DNA from: Verrucomicrobiaceae bacterium
GTDB taxonomy: Bacteria > Verrucomicrobiota > Verrucomicrobiia > Verrucomicrobiales > Verrucomicrobiaceae
Direction: 5' to 3'
NCBI GenBank assembly: GCA_027489965.1
Contig: JAIXZA010000144.1
Span: 62,001 to 126,000 of the forward strand
Length of the DNA: 64,000 bases
Position 1 is the first letter of the stretch; each line of letters starts with the position of its first letter. Below, piece by piece: positions 34,438 to 42,740 of the stretch. The notes beneath the pieces were generated by a model. That model had not been told where the DNA came from, searched no databases, and saw nothing but the letters and a program-made list of their open reading frames with translations. Made by a program: the position numbers and the translations under genes.

Positions 34438-35685
34438 ATGATCCAAAGACTCCTCGTCCTTGCCGTTGCACTTACGGCCTCAATCCTGCATGCCCAAGAC
34501 AAAGCAGCCTTGAAGCACATCTCCAGCGTGTTTAATACCGTGGAGGAAAACTACAAATATTGGCCTCACCATAGCATCACTGGTGAAAATTTAGAAGGCG
34601 GTTATGCCTTTGAGCACCATGTCTGGAAAAGCGAAGATGAGCCACCGCTTTATCGTGTCGAATCACTATCATTTGACGATCACGGACAGGCAAAGAAGCA
34701 ATTTCTCTTCAAAGGCAATGAACTTCTCTTTGTTCTGGACCGTTCGGAGATGACACCCATGCAGGAAAAGGCAGCCACCAGTGTCGTAGAAAAGCGCCTC
34801 TATTTTGCCGAAAGTAGTCTGATCCGTTATTTGGAGAAAAATGGTAAGTTCCCCGAGGGTAAGCCCACCGACACGACCGCCATCAAGAACAAGGAAACCC
34901 CAGTTGAAGAGGTCTTAGGCGCAGGAGAACTCTATGGCGACCTCGATCGCGAAGCTCAGGCAATCATGGCCAAGATTCAGCAAATTTCCTCGGATGACGC
35001 ACCTTCTGCTCCAGCAGCTGCGTCTGGTTCAGCCAGCTCCGGTGACGGCTGGCGCTTGATTCGTGGCTCTCAGTCTCGCAACGGTCAGTATGCGTTGGCT
35101 TGGGGAATGCAGGGGAAATCTGTTCCTGAAGGCGATAGCGATGAGAGTGGTGCACTTTCTGCAAATGATCCAGAAGCCGAAGGCCTAACTAACTATGTAA
35201 TCGACCTGAGCAACGGAGCCATTTTGGGCAAAACGAATGGCATGCATGCCAGTGACAAACCTGACAGTGGCCACTACACGCACGAGGTTGCATGGAGTTC
35301 TGCGAGCAACTACCTGGTTCAAATCTGTAGCGGCAAGTGGGCGACATTCTCCGCCAGCTTCTATGAGATCAGTCCCGTCGATGGAGCGCTCTCAGAGCCG
35401 ATAGACCTCTTGGAAATGGCCAAAAAGGCTGCTTTTTCAAACCTCAAGGGTGGTGACCTCCTGAAAAAGTTTGATAAAGATGACTTCACCACCACCCTTC
35501 ATGATGTGAAAATCGCCCAGCGTGGTTCCAAGACCGTCGTCATTGTCGAAGTCGCAGGGCAAATTCCGAAAAGCGAAGAAGACGGAGCCTACTTCAATCT
35601 CACCCTGACCTTCCAGCTTATGCCTGATGAAAACGGTGGTCAGTCCCAGCTTCAATGTACAGGCACAGAGTCCCATTACGATTGA
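34438..35685 (+). CDS. Exported protein of unknown function, last gene of the row
   Basis: 415 residues with a signal peptide (MIQRLLVLAVALTASILHA). Region 20-160 is mixed alpha/beta. Residues about 185-205 are an Ala/Ser/Pro linker. The second part (about 205-330) has propeller- or beta-strand-like stretches (GWRLIRGSQSRNGQYALAWG, HEVAWSSASNYLVQICSGKWATF), and the C-terminus (about 345-415) adds a small strand-rich domain. No motif recognised. Its end is followed by a weak hairpin (35697-35711). Confidence 0.7.
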   Translation: MIQRLLVLAVALTASILHAQDKAALKHISSVFNTVEENYKYWPHHSITGENLEGGYAFEHHVWKSEDEPPLYRVESLSFDDHGQAKKQFLFKGNELLFVLDRSEMTPMQEKAATSVVEKRLYFAESSLIRYLEKNGKFPEGKPTDTTAIKNKETPVEEVLGAGELYGDLDREAQAIMAKIQQISSDDAPSAPAAASGSASSGDGWRLIRGSQSRNGQYALAWGMQGKSVPEGDSDESGALSANDPEAEGLTNYVIDLSNGAILGKTNGMHASDKPDSGHYTHEVAWSSASNYLVQICSGKWATFSASFYEISPVDGALSEPIDLLEMAKKAAFSNLKGGDLLKKFDKDDFTTTLHDVKIAQRGSKTVVIVEVAGQIPKSEEDGAYFNLTLTFQLMPDENGGQSQLQCTGTESHYD

Positions 35686-36049
35686 TTCTCGCTAAGCTGC
35701 GTTTTCCGCAGTTCTAAATTCATCTCATCGACCTTCTCCCGCGAAAGAGCATTGCTCCTCATTTTAGCCACTCTCATCTCGGTGCTTATTGTTATCTTGG
35801 TTAGTGCTCTGGGTGGATGATATCCGCAACATACGCCAGTTTATCGTCACTTTTGTTGTAATGGTCAGAAGCCAATAAACTCGTGTGATATCAATCTTCC
35901 CAAGAATCTTCGGTCAAATGAGGTGCCCTGCCTAGGCTCTGTATTTTAGACTTCCGATTCACGCTCAGATCCCATCGAGTTAAGCCACAAAAAAGCGCAT
36001 GGCGGTTAGACCATGCGCTTGATTCATTCAGGAACAGTTGGTGTCTGTA
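35686..36049. other. Convergent intergenic region, 364 bp
   Basis: No gene seen. A 5-bp hairpin CTGCG/CGCAG at 35697-35711 with a short T-rich tail may be a weak terminator for the plus-strand gene that ends at 35685. At the other end lies a strong minus-strand terminator (35987-36019). The middle, about 35720-35980, is relatively AT-rich and has no open frame or repeat that I can support. Confidence 0.5.
35987..36019 (-). terminator. Rho-independent terminator of the acidic Cys-tail protein gene
   Basis: Nine-base-pair stem AGCGCATGG (35993-36001) with CCATGCGCT (36010-36018), 8-nt loop. On the minus strand it is followed by a run of six T residues. It sits about 30 bp beyond the stop codon at 36050. 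Confidence 0.85.
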
Positions 36050-37384
36050 TTAGCAGCAACCACCCTCACAGCCACCGCTGCAGCCGCCTTCGCAGCCACC
36101 ACTGCAGCTCTCTTCACATTCTTCAGAGATGCCGTTGCAGTCTTCTTCTTCCATTTCTTCGGCTTCTTCTTCTTCGGTATCAGCGTCTTCTTCATCGGCG
36201 ACGCCATCGCAATCGTCATCTGTGTCTGCACAGTCTGCGGTGCCGTCGTTGTCGTCGTCCGTGTCTTCTTCGTCATCGACGCCGTCGCCGTCATCGTCGC
36301 CGTAACTTTCGCCGACTTCTTCAAAGAGGCTTTCGTCTGCCTCACATGACTCCTCTTCAGAGAGCTCTTCATCGGATTCCTCATCGAGTTCTTCGGACTC
36401 CTCTACAGCCTCTTCTTCGTTGTATTCTTCGATTTCCTCTTCGAAAGCCGTCTCTTCCTCTTCACTTACCTCTTCTTCGACAACCGCTGTCTCTTCGTAG
36501 TATTCGTCATACTCTTCGATGGTGTCTTCGGTGTAGTCCCAGGATTCGTAGCTTTCAAACAACTCCTCTTCACTACCAAAACAGGTGTTCATGACCTCAA
36601 TGTCAGACTCCAAGATGCTCCAGGATTCATAGAAATCTGCATAGTTCACGCTAATAATCTCAGAGTAAGCCCACATAGCATTTTGAAGGCGGCTCCACTG
36701 ATACATGTAGGAGGCATAACCAAGACGTCCCCTTCCTTTTGTGCGACAACGGTCCAGATTGTTGATCAAGTTAACGATGTCATGAACCATGCGTGATTGG
36801 AAGGACTTGGGCTTGGCCTTACCATTGACTTTTTTCAGGTTGGCGAACAATGTATCCAATTGCTTGCTACTCTGCGCCATATGCGCTTTTTCTTTAGCGG
36901 TCAGAGGACCCTTCTTTTTGAAGCGTGCGACGTGTGGGCCGTAGTGTTCCTGATACATCTCATAAGCACTGTGCAGAGAGCTCACTCCGCGCCCCACGGT
37001 GGACTTTGGATACGCTCCACGAATCATCCCCCATGAGGCAGCGAGCTGGGTGATACCGCGACCAGTGTCTTCCAGCCCTTTGATCATGCTGGCATCCTTT
37101 TTCTTGATGCCTTCTTCCATGACATCAATGCCATCCCAAGCGGCATTCAATGCCAGCCAATAGGGCTTGGTCTGCTTGGCTTTTGGATTCACTTCGTCCG
37201 AGTGCTGAACGATGTAAATCAATGACTTCCGCATGTCACCCACAAGACTCAGTGGGCCTGGTTGGTCGCCTGTTTTGTTGGAAACTTTGGCTGGAGTCTT
37301 GGTCGTTTTAGCCTGAATCGTTTGCACGTTCATGCCGAACATGCTGAGGCACGCTAGTATTTGGGTTAACTGGAATATTTTCAT
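36050..37384 (-). CDS. Exported, extremely acidic protein with Ca-binding-type Asp repeats and Cys/Gly tail
   Basis: 444 residues. Signal peptide (about 1-25, ending NVQTIQA). Residues 40-250 form an ordinary, mostly helical, basic domain. From about 265 the sequence becomes a long Glu/Asp tract (EEEVSEEEETAFEEE). It then turns into Asp-rich repeats (DDDGDGVDDEEDTDDDND, DTDDDCDGVADEED) resembling thrombospondin type 3 / dockerin-like calcium loops. It ends in a tail of about 30 residues with eight cysteines, largely C-x-G-G repeats (CSGGCEGGC). Such tails bind metals or form disulfide cross-links in surface proteins. It faces the membrane-gene row across a terminator. Function unknown; a surface or stalk structural protein is one guess. 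Confidence 0.82.
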   Translation of the reverse strand: MKIFQLTQILACLSMFGMNVQTIQAKTTKTPAKVSNKTGDQPGPLSLVGDMRKSLIYIVQHSDEVNPKAKQTKPYWLALNAAWDGIDVMEEGIKKKDASMIKGLEDTGRGITQLAASWGMIRGAYPKSTVGRGVSSLHSAYEMYQEHYGPHVARFKKKGPLTAKEKAHMAQSSKQLDTLFANLKKVNGKAKPKSFQSRMVHDIVNLINNLDRCRTKGRGRLGYASYMYQWSRLQNAMWAYSEIISVNYADFYESWSILESDIEVMNTCFGSEEELFESYESWDYTEDTIEEYDEYYEETAVVEEEVSEEEETAFEEEIEEYNEEEAVEESEELDEESDEELSEEESCEADESLFEEVGESYGDDDGDGVDDEEDTDDDNDGTADCADTDDDCDGVADEEDADTEEEEAEEMEEEDCNGISEECEESCSGGCEGGCSGGCEGGCC

Positions 37385-37958
37385 TGGGTTAGAGCGTTTT
37401 TATAAATGAGGGACTTGATTTTGTCATCTCATTTAAGATGCCAATGTCGCAGCAAAATCTAAGCCAACTTGCGTTCAGGCAAGTCTCTAGAATTCTGATC
37501 AGTTCGTTTATCGAATTAAAAGATCAAACCACCCGCTCCAGCTTTTCATCGAGTCAGGCGTCCAATGCGTCGAGAAGCCCGCTGATGCCGCGGGCTTTGA
37601 AATAGAAGATTTCTTCGTCGCTGATTGGGCCGCTGAAAATGCCGCGTGCGGGATTGGCCCTAGAGGGCGTTTTATACGGCAGCAGATGTCCGTGGAGTTG
37701 ACCGCTCGCCGATGCATTTGCGCGAGTTTCAAGAAACGGGGTCCAACCTGACAAAAAGTAACAAACATCCCGCCAAAGATTAGATCACCATTGATGATAG
37801 CTCTTGAACATGGAGATGATATGCCTGCCAGCTAGGATCAGCATGATAATCAAAGCCACCAGGTTCCAGCCCTTAAACCTCGCTAAGCGTGGCTTGAGCC
37901 TTTATCCATGCGGGATAAATCAACGACTTCCACTGCCGTATTTTGGTTTCATGAAGAA
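37385..37958. other. Intergenic 574 bp with a gene fragment and small hairpins
   Basis: No intact gene. It contains a protein-like minus-strand fragment (37554-37754, separate entry). It also has small hairpins CTTGC/GCAAG near 37469 and TTTATCC/GGATAAA (37901-37919). None has a convincing T-run. The promoter of the acidic protein gene should lie near 37400-37450. Other short frames look spurious. Confidence 0.4.
37554..37754 (-). pseudogene. Gene fragment, possibly a SufB/SufD C-terminal remnant
   Basis: A 66-codon frame opens only at a TTG, has no signal or full domain, yet reads like real protein: GHLLPYKTPSRANPARGIFS followed by ISDEEIFYFKARGI. The last block resembles the IS-x-x-x-x-FY-x-x-x-RGI segment near the C-terminus of Fe-S assembly proteins SufB/SufD. 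No upstream part of such a gene is present. Could also be a coincidental frame or a fragment of another family. Confidence 0.3.
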
Positions 37959-39881
37959 TCACTTGGCCTTTGGATTCTTCAGGAAATAGAGGCGGCCGTC
38001 TTCGGCGCCGATGAGGAGGTCGGGGAGGCCGTTGGCGTCCCAATCGACGGGGGTGGGGCTGGTGTCATGGCCTTCGATGTTGCGGTCACTGACGTTGCCT
38101 TCATCGGTAAACAGCACGAGGCCGTCGCGTTCGCCAGATTGGCGTAGAAACTGGGCGTTTTCGCTGTTGATGAGGATGTCGAGTCTGCCATCGCCATCCC
38201 AGTCCATGAGGCAGAGTTTGCGCCGGCCACTTTTGCCTGCGCTGCCGTTATTGAGATGGAGCAGTTTGCCGTTATGATCGGCAAAGATTCGTTGGGGTGG
38301 CTGCAGGCCATTCTGGGTTCGTGGAAAAAAGCTGAGGTAACCTTCGTGATCCAGCATCACAAGATCCATGAGTCCGTCCTTGTTCCAATCAACGGCAACG
38401 GGTGTGGTGCGCCATTGGGTCAGGAGAGCTTTGCCTTCAGGCCTGAGCCAACCCCAGGCCAGGTGGGGCGGGTCGCCTTTCCATTGAACTTCGATCGGCT
38501 TTTCTGTCGCGAGCTGGGTGCGGTGGCCTGTGTTTTCAAACCAGACGACTTTGCCAAGGATGCTGTTGGCGATGATGTCGAGATCGCCATCATGATCCCA
38601 ATCAGCGACGGTCTGGGTGGTGTAGCCCCACTTGGCTTCGGCGGGCCCTTGGATGCTGCCGTTTTTACCGGCCATGATGCGCAGTGTTTTGTCGCCAGCT
38701 TTGAATTTGATGGGTGCAGCCCACTTAGGCTCAGCAACGCGGGGACCGCTTAAGTTTTCGATGAAGGCGATGTAACCGGCGGTATTGCCCGCAATGATGT
38801 CGGTATCTTGGTCGCCATCCCAATCACAGCCGAAGAGGGTCACGAGGGCCCCGAAATTGATCTCGTGAGCTTCCTGTTGAAAGTAACGAGGCTTGTTAAA
38901 CACGGGCGTTTGATTGGGCCCGAGGAGGCCTGTGTTTTCGATGAAAGCCACGCGGCCATCTTCATCTCCGCAGATGAGATCAGAGTCGCCATCTTTGTCC
39001 CAATCAAAGGCGATGGGATCGATCATTTCCAAGTCCATGCGAAGATGCTTGCCGGCAGAATCAAGAACGCGGGTGCCTTTGGAATACTTGGGCTCGGTGC
39101 GGGTGCCGATGTTTTGGAAGTAGGTGAACTTGTCTAAAAACTCACCACAGAGCAGATCGAGATCGCCATCATGATCAAAATCTTCAAAGTTAGGCGATGG
39201 GCAGCCATAGGTGTCCACGGGCTGCACGCGGAATTCTTGGGCGTAGTTGGGTTCTTCATTGCTGCCGGTATTGCGGAAGATGAAAACAAACCCATGCAGG
39301 GGGCCATTTTGCCATTCGCCTTGAGCATTCCAGGCATCATCCCAGCCGTAGTAGCTCCAGTCTTCGACCGCTGCCACGAGGTCTGTTTGACCATCGCCAT
39401 CATAGTCGGTGTAGCGCCACTGGTGGTGGCGTAGTTTGGGGCCTTTGGTTTGTTTACCCTGGGGCTTGTACCACTTGCTGCTGGGATTTGGAATGGGCTT
39501 TTTGACGAGCGTGCCTTGGGTAGTGAATTCCGGGAACTCCACGCCAGGTCGCATGACGCGCATTTTGCCGTTCACGTAACTGGGCATGATGTAGGTTTCC
39601 GTTTTGCTCAGGAATTTCCCTGGTTTGAAAACAGGCATCGCCTTCTTGGCCGTGTCACCCGTGGTGTTCTCAAAGAGATAAACGCCGTTATGAGGTTTGT
39701 CCGGGCAGGAGACGATCAGATCAAAGTCGCCATCGCCATCGGCATCACAAGGCACAGGCCAGGCCCAAAGGCCGACTTCTAGATCCACGACGAGGCCGGG
39801 GTGATTGTAGAGGATCGGGCGTAAACCTTCGGTGGCGAAGGTGCTGGTGCAGAGCAGCGCAAGGAGTGGCAGGTACTTCAT
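37959..39881 (-). CDS. Exported FG-GAP/VCBS repeat protein
   Basis: 640 residues with a signal peptide (MKYLPLLALLCTSTFA). At least eight FG-GAP/VCBS repeats carry the calcium-binding D-x-D-x-D-G pattern: CDADGDGDFDLI, DYDGDGQTDLVAA, DFDHDGDLDLLCGE, DWDKDGDSDLICGD, DWDGDQDTDIIAGN, DWDHDGDLDIIANS, DWNKDGLMDLVML and DWDGDGRLDILIN. They should fold as a beta-propeller with Ca2+ in each blade. Extracellular or cell-surface, probably binding glycans or proteins; no enzymatic domain is visible. Such proteins are frequent in PVC genomes. It stands alone, with its own upstream region. Confidence 0.9.
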   Translation of the reverse strand: MKYLPLLALLCTSTFATEGLRPILYNHPGLVVDLEVGLWAWPVPCDADGDGDFDLIVSCPDKPHNGVYLFENTTGDTAKKAMPVFKPGKFLSKTETYIMPSYVNGKMRVMRPGVEFPEFTTQGTLVKKPIPNPSSKWYKPQGKQTKGPKLRHHQWRYTDYDGDGQTDLVAAVEDWSYYGWDDAWNAQGEWQNGPLHGFVFIFRNTGSNEEPNYAQEFRVQPVDTYGCPSPNFEDFDHDGDLDLLCGEFLDKFTYFQNIGTRTEPKYSKGTRVLDSAGKHLRMDLEMIDPIAFDWDKDGDSDLICGDEDGRVAFIENTGLLGPNQTPVFNKPRYFQQEAHEINFGALVTLFGCDWDGDQDTDIIAGNTAGYIAFIENLSGPRVAEPKWAAPIKFKAGDKTLRIMAGKNGSIQGPAEAKWGYTTQTVADWDHDGDLDIIANSILGKVVWFENTGHRTQLATEKPIEVQWKGDPPHLAWGWLRPEGKALLTQWRTTPVAVDWNKDGLMDLVMLDHEGYLSFFPRTQNGLQPPQRIFADHNGKLLHLNNGSAGKSGRRKLCLMDWDGDGRLDILINSENAQFLRQSGERDGLVLFTDEGNVSDRNIEGHDTSPTPVDWDANGLPDLLIGAEDGRLYFLKNPKAK

Positions 39882-39998
39882 GATGGAACGGAGGTTAACG
39901 CAGTGAATGCACAGGATTCAGCAGAAAGACTTCACGGAATCTTGCCCGAATCATGACGAAGCTTGACCTCAATGCCTAAGACTGGGATAAAGAGCGTC

Positions 39999-40982
39999 AT
40001 GAAGCATAGCGAGAAGGCCACACTCTATCGTGAATTGGCAAAATTGACCGACGCAGATTTTCATCTGGACCGTTCTCTGGCCTTCCTGCTCGGGCAGAAT
40101 CCCTCTCCTCAGAAACGCGTTTTTTTAGAAGGCCTGAAGCGTGGGCTGGAAAGCGGTCAAAGCGTTGCGGAATCCATTCAAACGCACACTGCTGGTTTGG
40201 TCGGAGGATTGGAGATCGCACTGATCGAGGCAGGGGAACGCAGCGGTCAATTGGCGAATGCATTGAATCACCTCACTCGCTATTTTTCGGCAATGGACGG
40301 GGCCAAGCGACAGGCCAGCAATGCCTTGATCTACCCGTTGATTCTGCTTCATCTGGCCATCTTTTTGCCCGAGCTGCCTGCGATCATCGTCGCGCAGGAA
40401 GAGGATCATCCTTTGCGCCGCCTGGTGCTGGCCCTGATTGGGCTGTGGGTGACTCTTTTTGCCCTCACGGCTCTGTGGCGCTGGCTAACTCAAAAGGCCA
40501 CGGAATCAGCGACCGTCGATGCTTGGCTAAATCGTGTGCCTTTTGTGGGGACAGCACGTCAGCACTGGGCTTTGGCTCGCTTTACGCAGGTGGCTCATGC
40601 CTGCTTATTGGCCGCCATCAACATGTCGGAAACCATACGCATTTCTGGCAATGCCAGCCAGAGTGGGGTTTTAAAACAGGCCTCTCAGCTAGCCGCAGAG
40701 ATGGTTGTGGAAGGTGAGCAACTATCTCTGGCCTTGGCCGAGACGGGGGATTTCCCGGCGGAGTTTGTCCACGGCATCGCCACCGCAGAGGAGGTGGGTC
40801 GATTGGATGAAGAAATGGCGCGCTGGACGGCAGCTGAGACCATGATGGCCAATGAGGCTATCACGCGTGCTTCACTCTGGCTCCCCAAGATCGGTTATGC
40901 TCTTGTGGCGCTTTTTACGGCCTACCGAATCATCATGATGGTGCAGGGCATTTATAGCGGGATGCTGAAGCAGTTTGAGTGA
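39999..40982 (+). CDS. Type II secretion / type IV pilus inner-membrane platform protein (GspF/PilC-like)
   Basis: 327 residues from the ATG at 39999, preceded by AAAGAG; an ATG at 39972 is possible. Two T2SSF domains of about 120 residues: the first with LGQNPSPQKRVFLEGLKRGLESGQSVAESI and IALIEAGERSGQLANALNHL, the second with TQVAHACLLAAINMSETIRI and GIATAEEVGRLDEEMARWT. Hydrophobic segments lie near 115, 150 and at the C-terminus. GspF/PilC connects the assembly ATPase to pseudopilin or pilin assembly. It is a single gene here, without GspE, GspG or pilins beside it. The neighbours are unrelated, so it may be an orphan paralogue. Confidence 0.85.
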   Translation: MKHSEKATLYRELAKLTDADFHLDRSLAFLLGQNPSPQKRVFLEGLKRGLESGQSVAESIQTHTAGLVGGLEIALIEAGERSGQLANALNHLTRYFSAMDGAKRQASNALIYPLILLHLAIFLPELPAIIVAQEEDHPLRRLVLALIGLWVTLFALTALWRWLTQKATESATVDAWLNRVPFVGTARQHWALARFTQVAHACLLAAINMSETIRISGNASQSGVLKQASQLAAEMVVEGEQLSLALAETGDFPAEFVHGIATAEEVGRLDEEMARWTAAETMMANEAITRASLWLPKIGYALVALFTAYRIIMMVQGIYSGMLKQFE

Positions 40983-40985
40983 GTT

Positions 40986-41261
40986 TTACTTCACAATACT
41001 AAAGCTGCGCTGACCGACTAAGGGCGGGATACTGCTGATCTCGCGTTCTTTGATCAGGGATCCGAGATTGCTCTCATCAATGGCGGCCAGGAAGTCTTCC
41101 AGTTCGTCGCTTTCCTGAGACATGACCTGCATTTCGACACGACCATCAGGCAGATTTTTGACGGTGCCGACCACTTCATAACCAGAGGCGATTTGTTTGG
41201 TGCTGTATCGAAAGCCGACTCCTTGAACGCGGCCAGAATAGATGATTTGTTTGGTGGGCAT
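40986..41261 (-). CDS. acyP: Acylphosphatase
   Basis: 91 residues, the normal family size. Catalytic loop GRVQGVGFRY contains the phosphate-binding Arg, and VKNLPDGRVE contains the catalytic Asn. It hydrolyses carboxyl-phosphate bonds such as acetyl phosphate or 1,3-bisphosphoglycerate in the cytoplasm. It is the last gene of a minus-strand run, five bp after the unknown gene at 41267. It is convergent with the GspF-like gene. Confidence 0.93.
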   Translation of the reverse strand: MPTKQIIYSGRVQGVGFRYSTKQIASGYEVVGTVKNLPDGRVEMQVMSQESDELEDFLAAIDESNLGSLIKEREISSIPPLVGQRSFSIVK

Positions 41262-41266
41262 GGGTT

Positions 41267-42694
41267 TTACAGGCGGCTGGCAGCCTGCGCAAAAGCAGGT
41301 GTGGCAGCATCAATCAGAAGGACGCCGAGGCCATTGCGGCTCCTGATAAGGCGCACGTCGCGTCCTCCGGCGGATAGGGTGAACGTTTCAGCTGTGTCCA
41401 AAACGGGTTGAATGTCATAGCGCTGATGCAGGCAGTTGCGCATGGCTTTGAAGAATGCGGCACTGTCTTCCTGGGTCAGCCAAAGTGTCTGCCAGACAGC
41501 GTGATCACGCGGGGCCTCGGGTGCAGGATAGGCCAGCAGACGGTCGCCTTTCCAGCCGCGTGTTCCTTGACCGGCTTCTTCGTCGCTGTTGTAAGTGCGT
41601 AGGGCCGTGAAGATGGCAAAGCGGCCTAGTCGATCGTCCCAGTAAGGAGTCGTCTTTTCGATCTCGGTGCTGGCCAGATCGACCGTTGCGGGCGGCAGAC
41701 GATTCGGATCCAGAAAGCGCTCGGGTTCGATGACTTCCGCGCAGGCTGTTGGTGGGCTCGAGTAGGCGGCATTGAGTTGGGCGAAGTTACCCGCACTGTG
41801 CAGCGATTGGCTAAACTCAAAGCCGCGACTGAATGGAAAGAGCGCCAGTTCTTTGAGATACACGGGCATCGGCACCTGATTGAGGGGATGATCAGGATCG
41901 TCTGCGGGAAGATCGTTGGTGCTTTGCGGAATCGGATTCTGAATGCTGAACAAAAAGCGTGTCAGCGTGGCATCGCCAGCGATGAGCGATTCACGGGCGA
42001 GCCGCTCATCGGTCGTGAGGGGTTGTTTGGCGTTTTCAGGAAAGAGAGTGGTGCCGTATTCACGCAACAGCTGGCCAAAGGCTAAGGCCAGCGGGCGATC
42101 CGGCGCTGGTAGTCCCGGCCCGGGTTTGTCATCTGAAACCAGCAGTGTGCCGGATTCCATGCTATACCAACCACCGAGCTGACGCGCTAAAACGGCTGCT
42201 CGCAAAGGCAGGGGATCGACCGGCTTATCGATCCAACCCAGGGCTGTCAAAGCGAGGGCAAAACGCGGGGCTTCATCCTCGGGTTGTTGCTTGCGCAGCC
42301 ACTGCAGGATGGCTTTCTCCACCTGAGCCTGGCTGGCGCTAGTCGTAGGGATGGGCAGCGCCTTGAGTTGGCGGAATTTCATCATGTCCAGGCCAATGCC
42401 GACAAAGTCAGGCGGATCGTCGGTCATGGGAGGGCTAGGTTCCGTTTTAGCCACTCCTTTCATGCCCAGCGTGCCCAGCTTTTCCAGCAGCTTGGCGTTT
42501 TCATCTTGAAGCGCACCGACCTGACCTTGCAGATATTCGACTTGGCCTTCTAGCAGGACGATCTGCTTGCTTAAATCTTCCGCTTCCGGCGGATCGACTG
42601 CGGGTGACTCTGGATGGTGACTGATCCACCAGCCCAAGCCTGATCCGCCTAGCAGAAGCAGGAGTAGCAGGGCGGCAGGGGAGGGTTTGAGCAT
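41267..42694 (-). CDS. Membrane-anchored coiled-coil protein of unknown function
   Basis: 475 residues. A strongly hydrophobic N-terminal anchor (about 8-22, AALLLLLLLGGSGLGWW), then a coiled coil (about 40-75, LSKQIVLLEGQVEYLQGQVGALQDENAKLLEKLG). A large globular domain (about 95-475) follows, with no motif I know; it includes a conserved-looking PYWDDRLGRFAIFTALRTYNSD stretch. Probably anchored in the inner membrane with the domain in the periplasm. It sits between galM (46 bp upstream) and acyP (5 bp downstream), so it is probably co-transcribed. Relation to sugar metabolism is only guilt by position. Confidence 0.72.
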   Translation of the reverse strand: MLKPSPAALLLLLLLGGSGLGWWISHHPESPAVDPPEAEDLSKQIVLLEGQVEYLQGQVGALQDENAKLLEKLGTLGMKGVAKTEPSPPMTDDPPDFVGIGLDMMKFRQLKALPIPTTSASQAQVEKAILQWLRKQQPEDEAPRFALALTALGWIDKPVDPLPLRAAVLARQLGGWYSMESGTLLVSDDKPGPGLPAPDRPLALAFGQLLREYGTTLFPENAKQPLTTDERLARESLIAGDATLTRFLFSIQNPIPQSTNDLPADDPDHPLNQVPMPVYLKELALFPFSRGFEFSQSLHSAGNFAQLNAAYSSPPTACAEVIEPERFLDPNRLPPATVDLASTEIEKTTPYWDDRLGRFAIFTALRTYNSDEEAGQGTRGWKGDRLLAYPAPEAPRDHAVWQTLWLTQEDSAAFFKAMRNCLHQRYDIQPVLDTAETFTLSAGGRDVRLIRSRNGLGVLLIDAATPAFAQAASRL

Positions 42695-42740
42695 GGTAGA
42701 TTGAGATTAAAGAGCCGTGCCAGCTCCGCAAGATCACGGA

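Noticed and set aside
36013-36594. Plus-strand Arg/His/Leu-rich frame opposite the acidic protein
   Set aside because: It is the complement of Glu/Asp-rich repeats; composition is a by-product of the repetitive codons.
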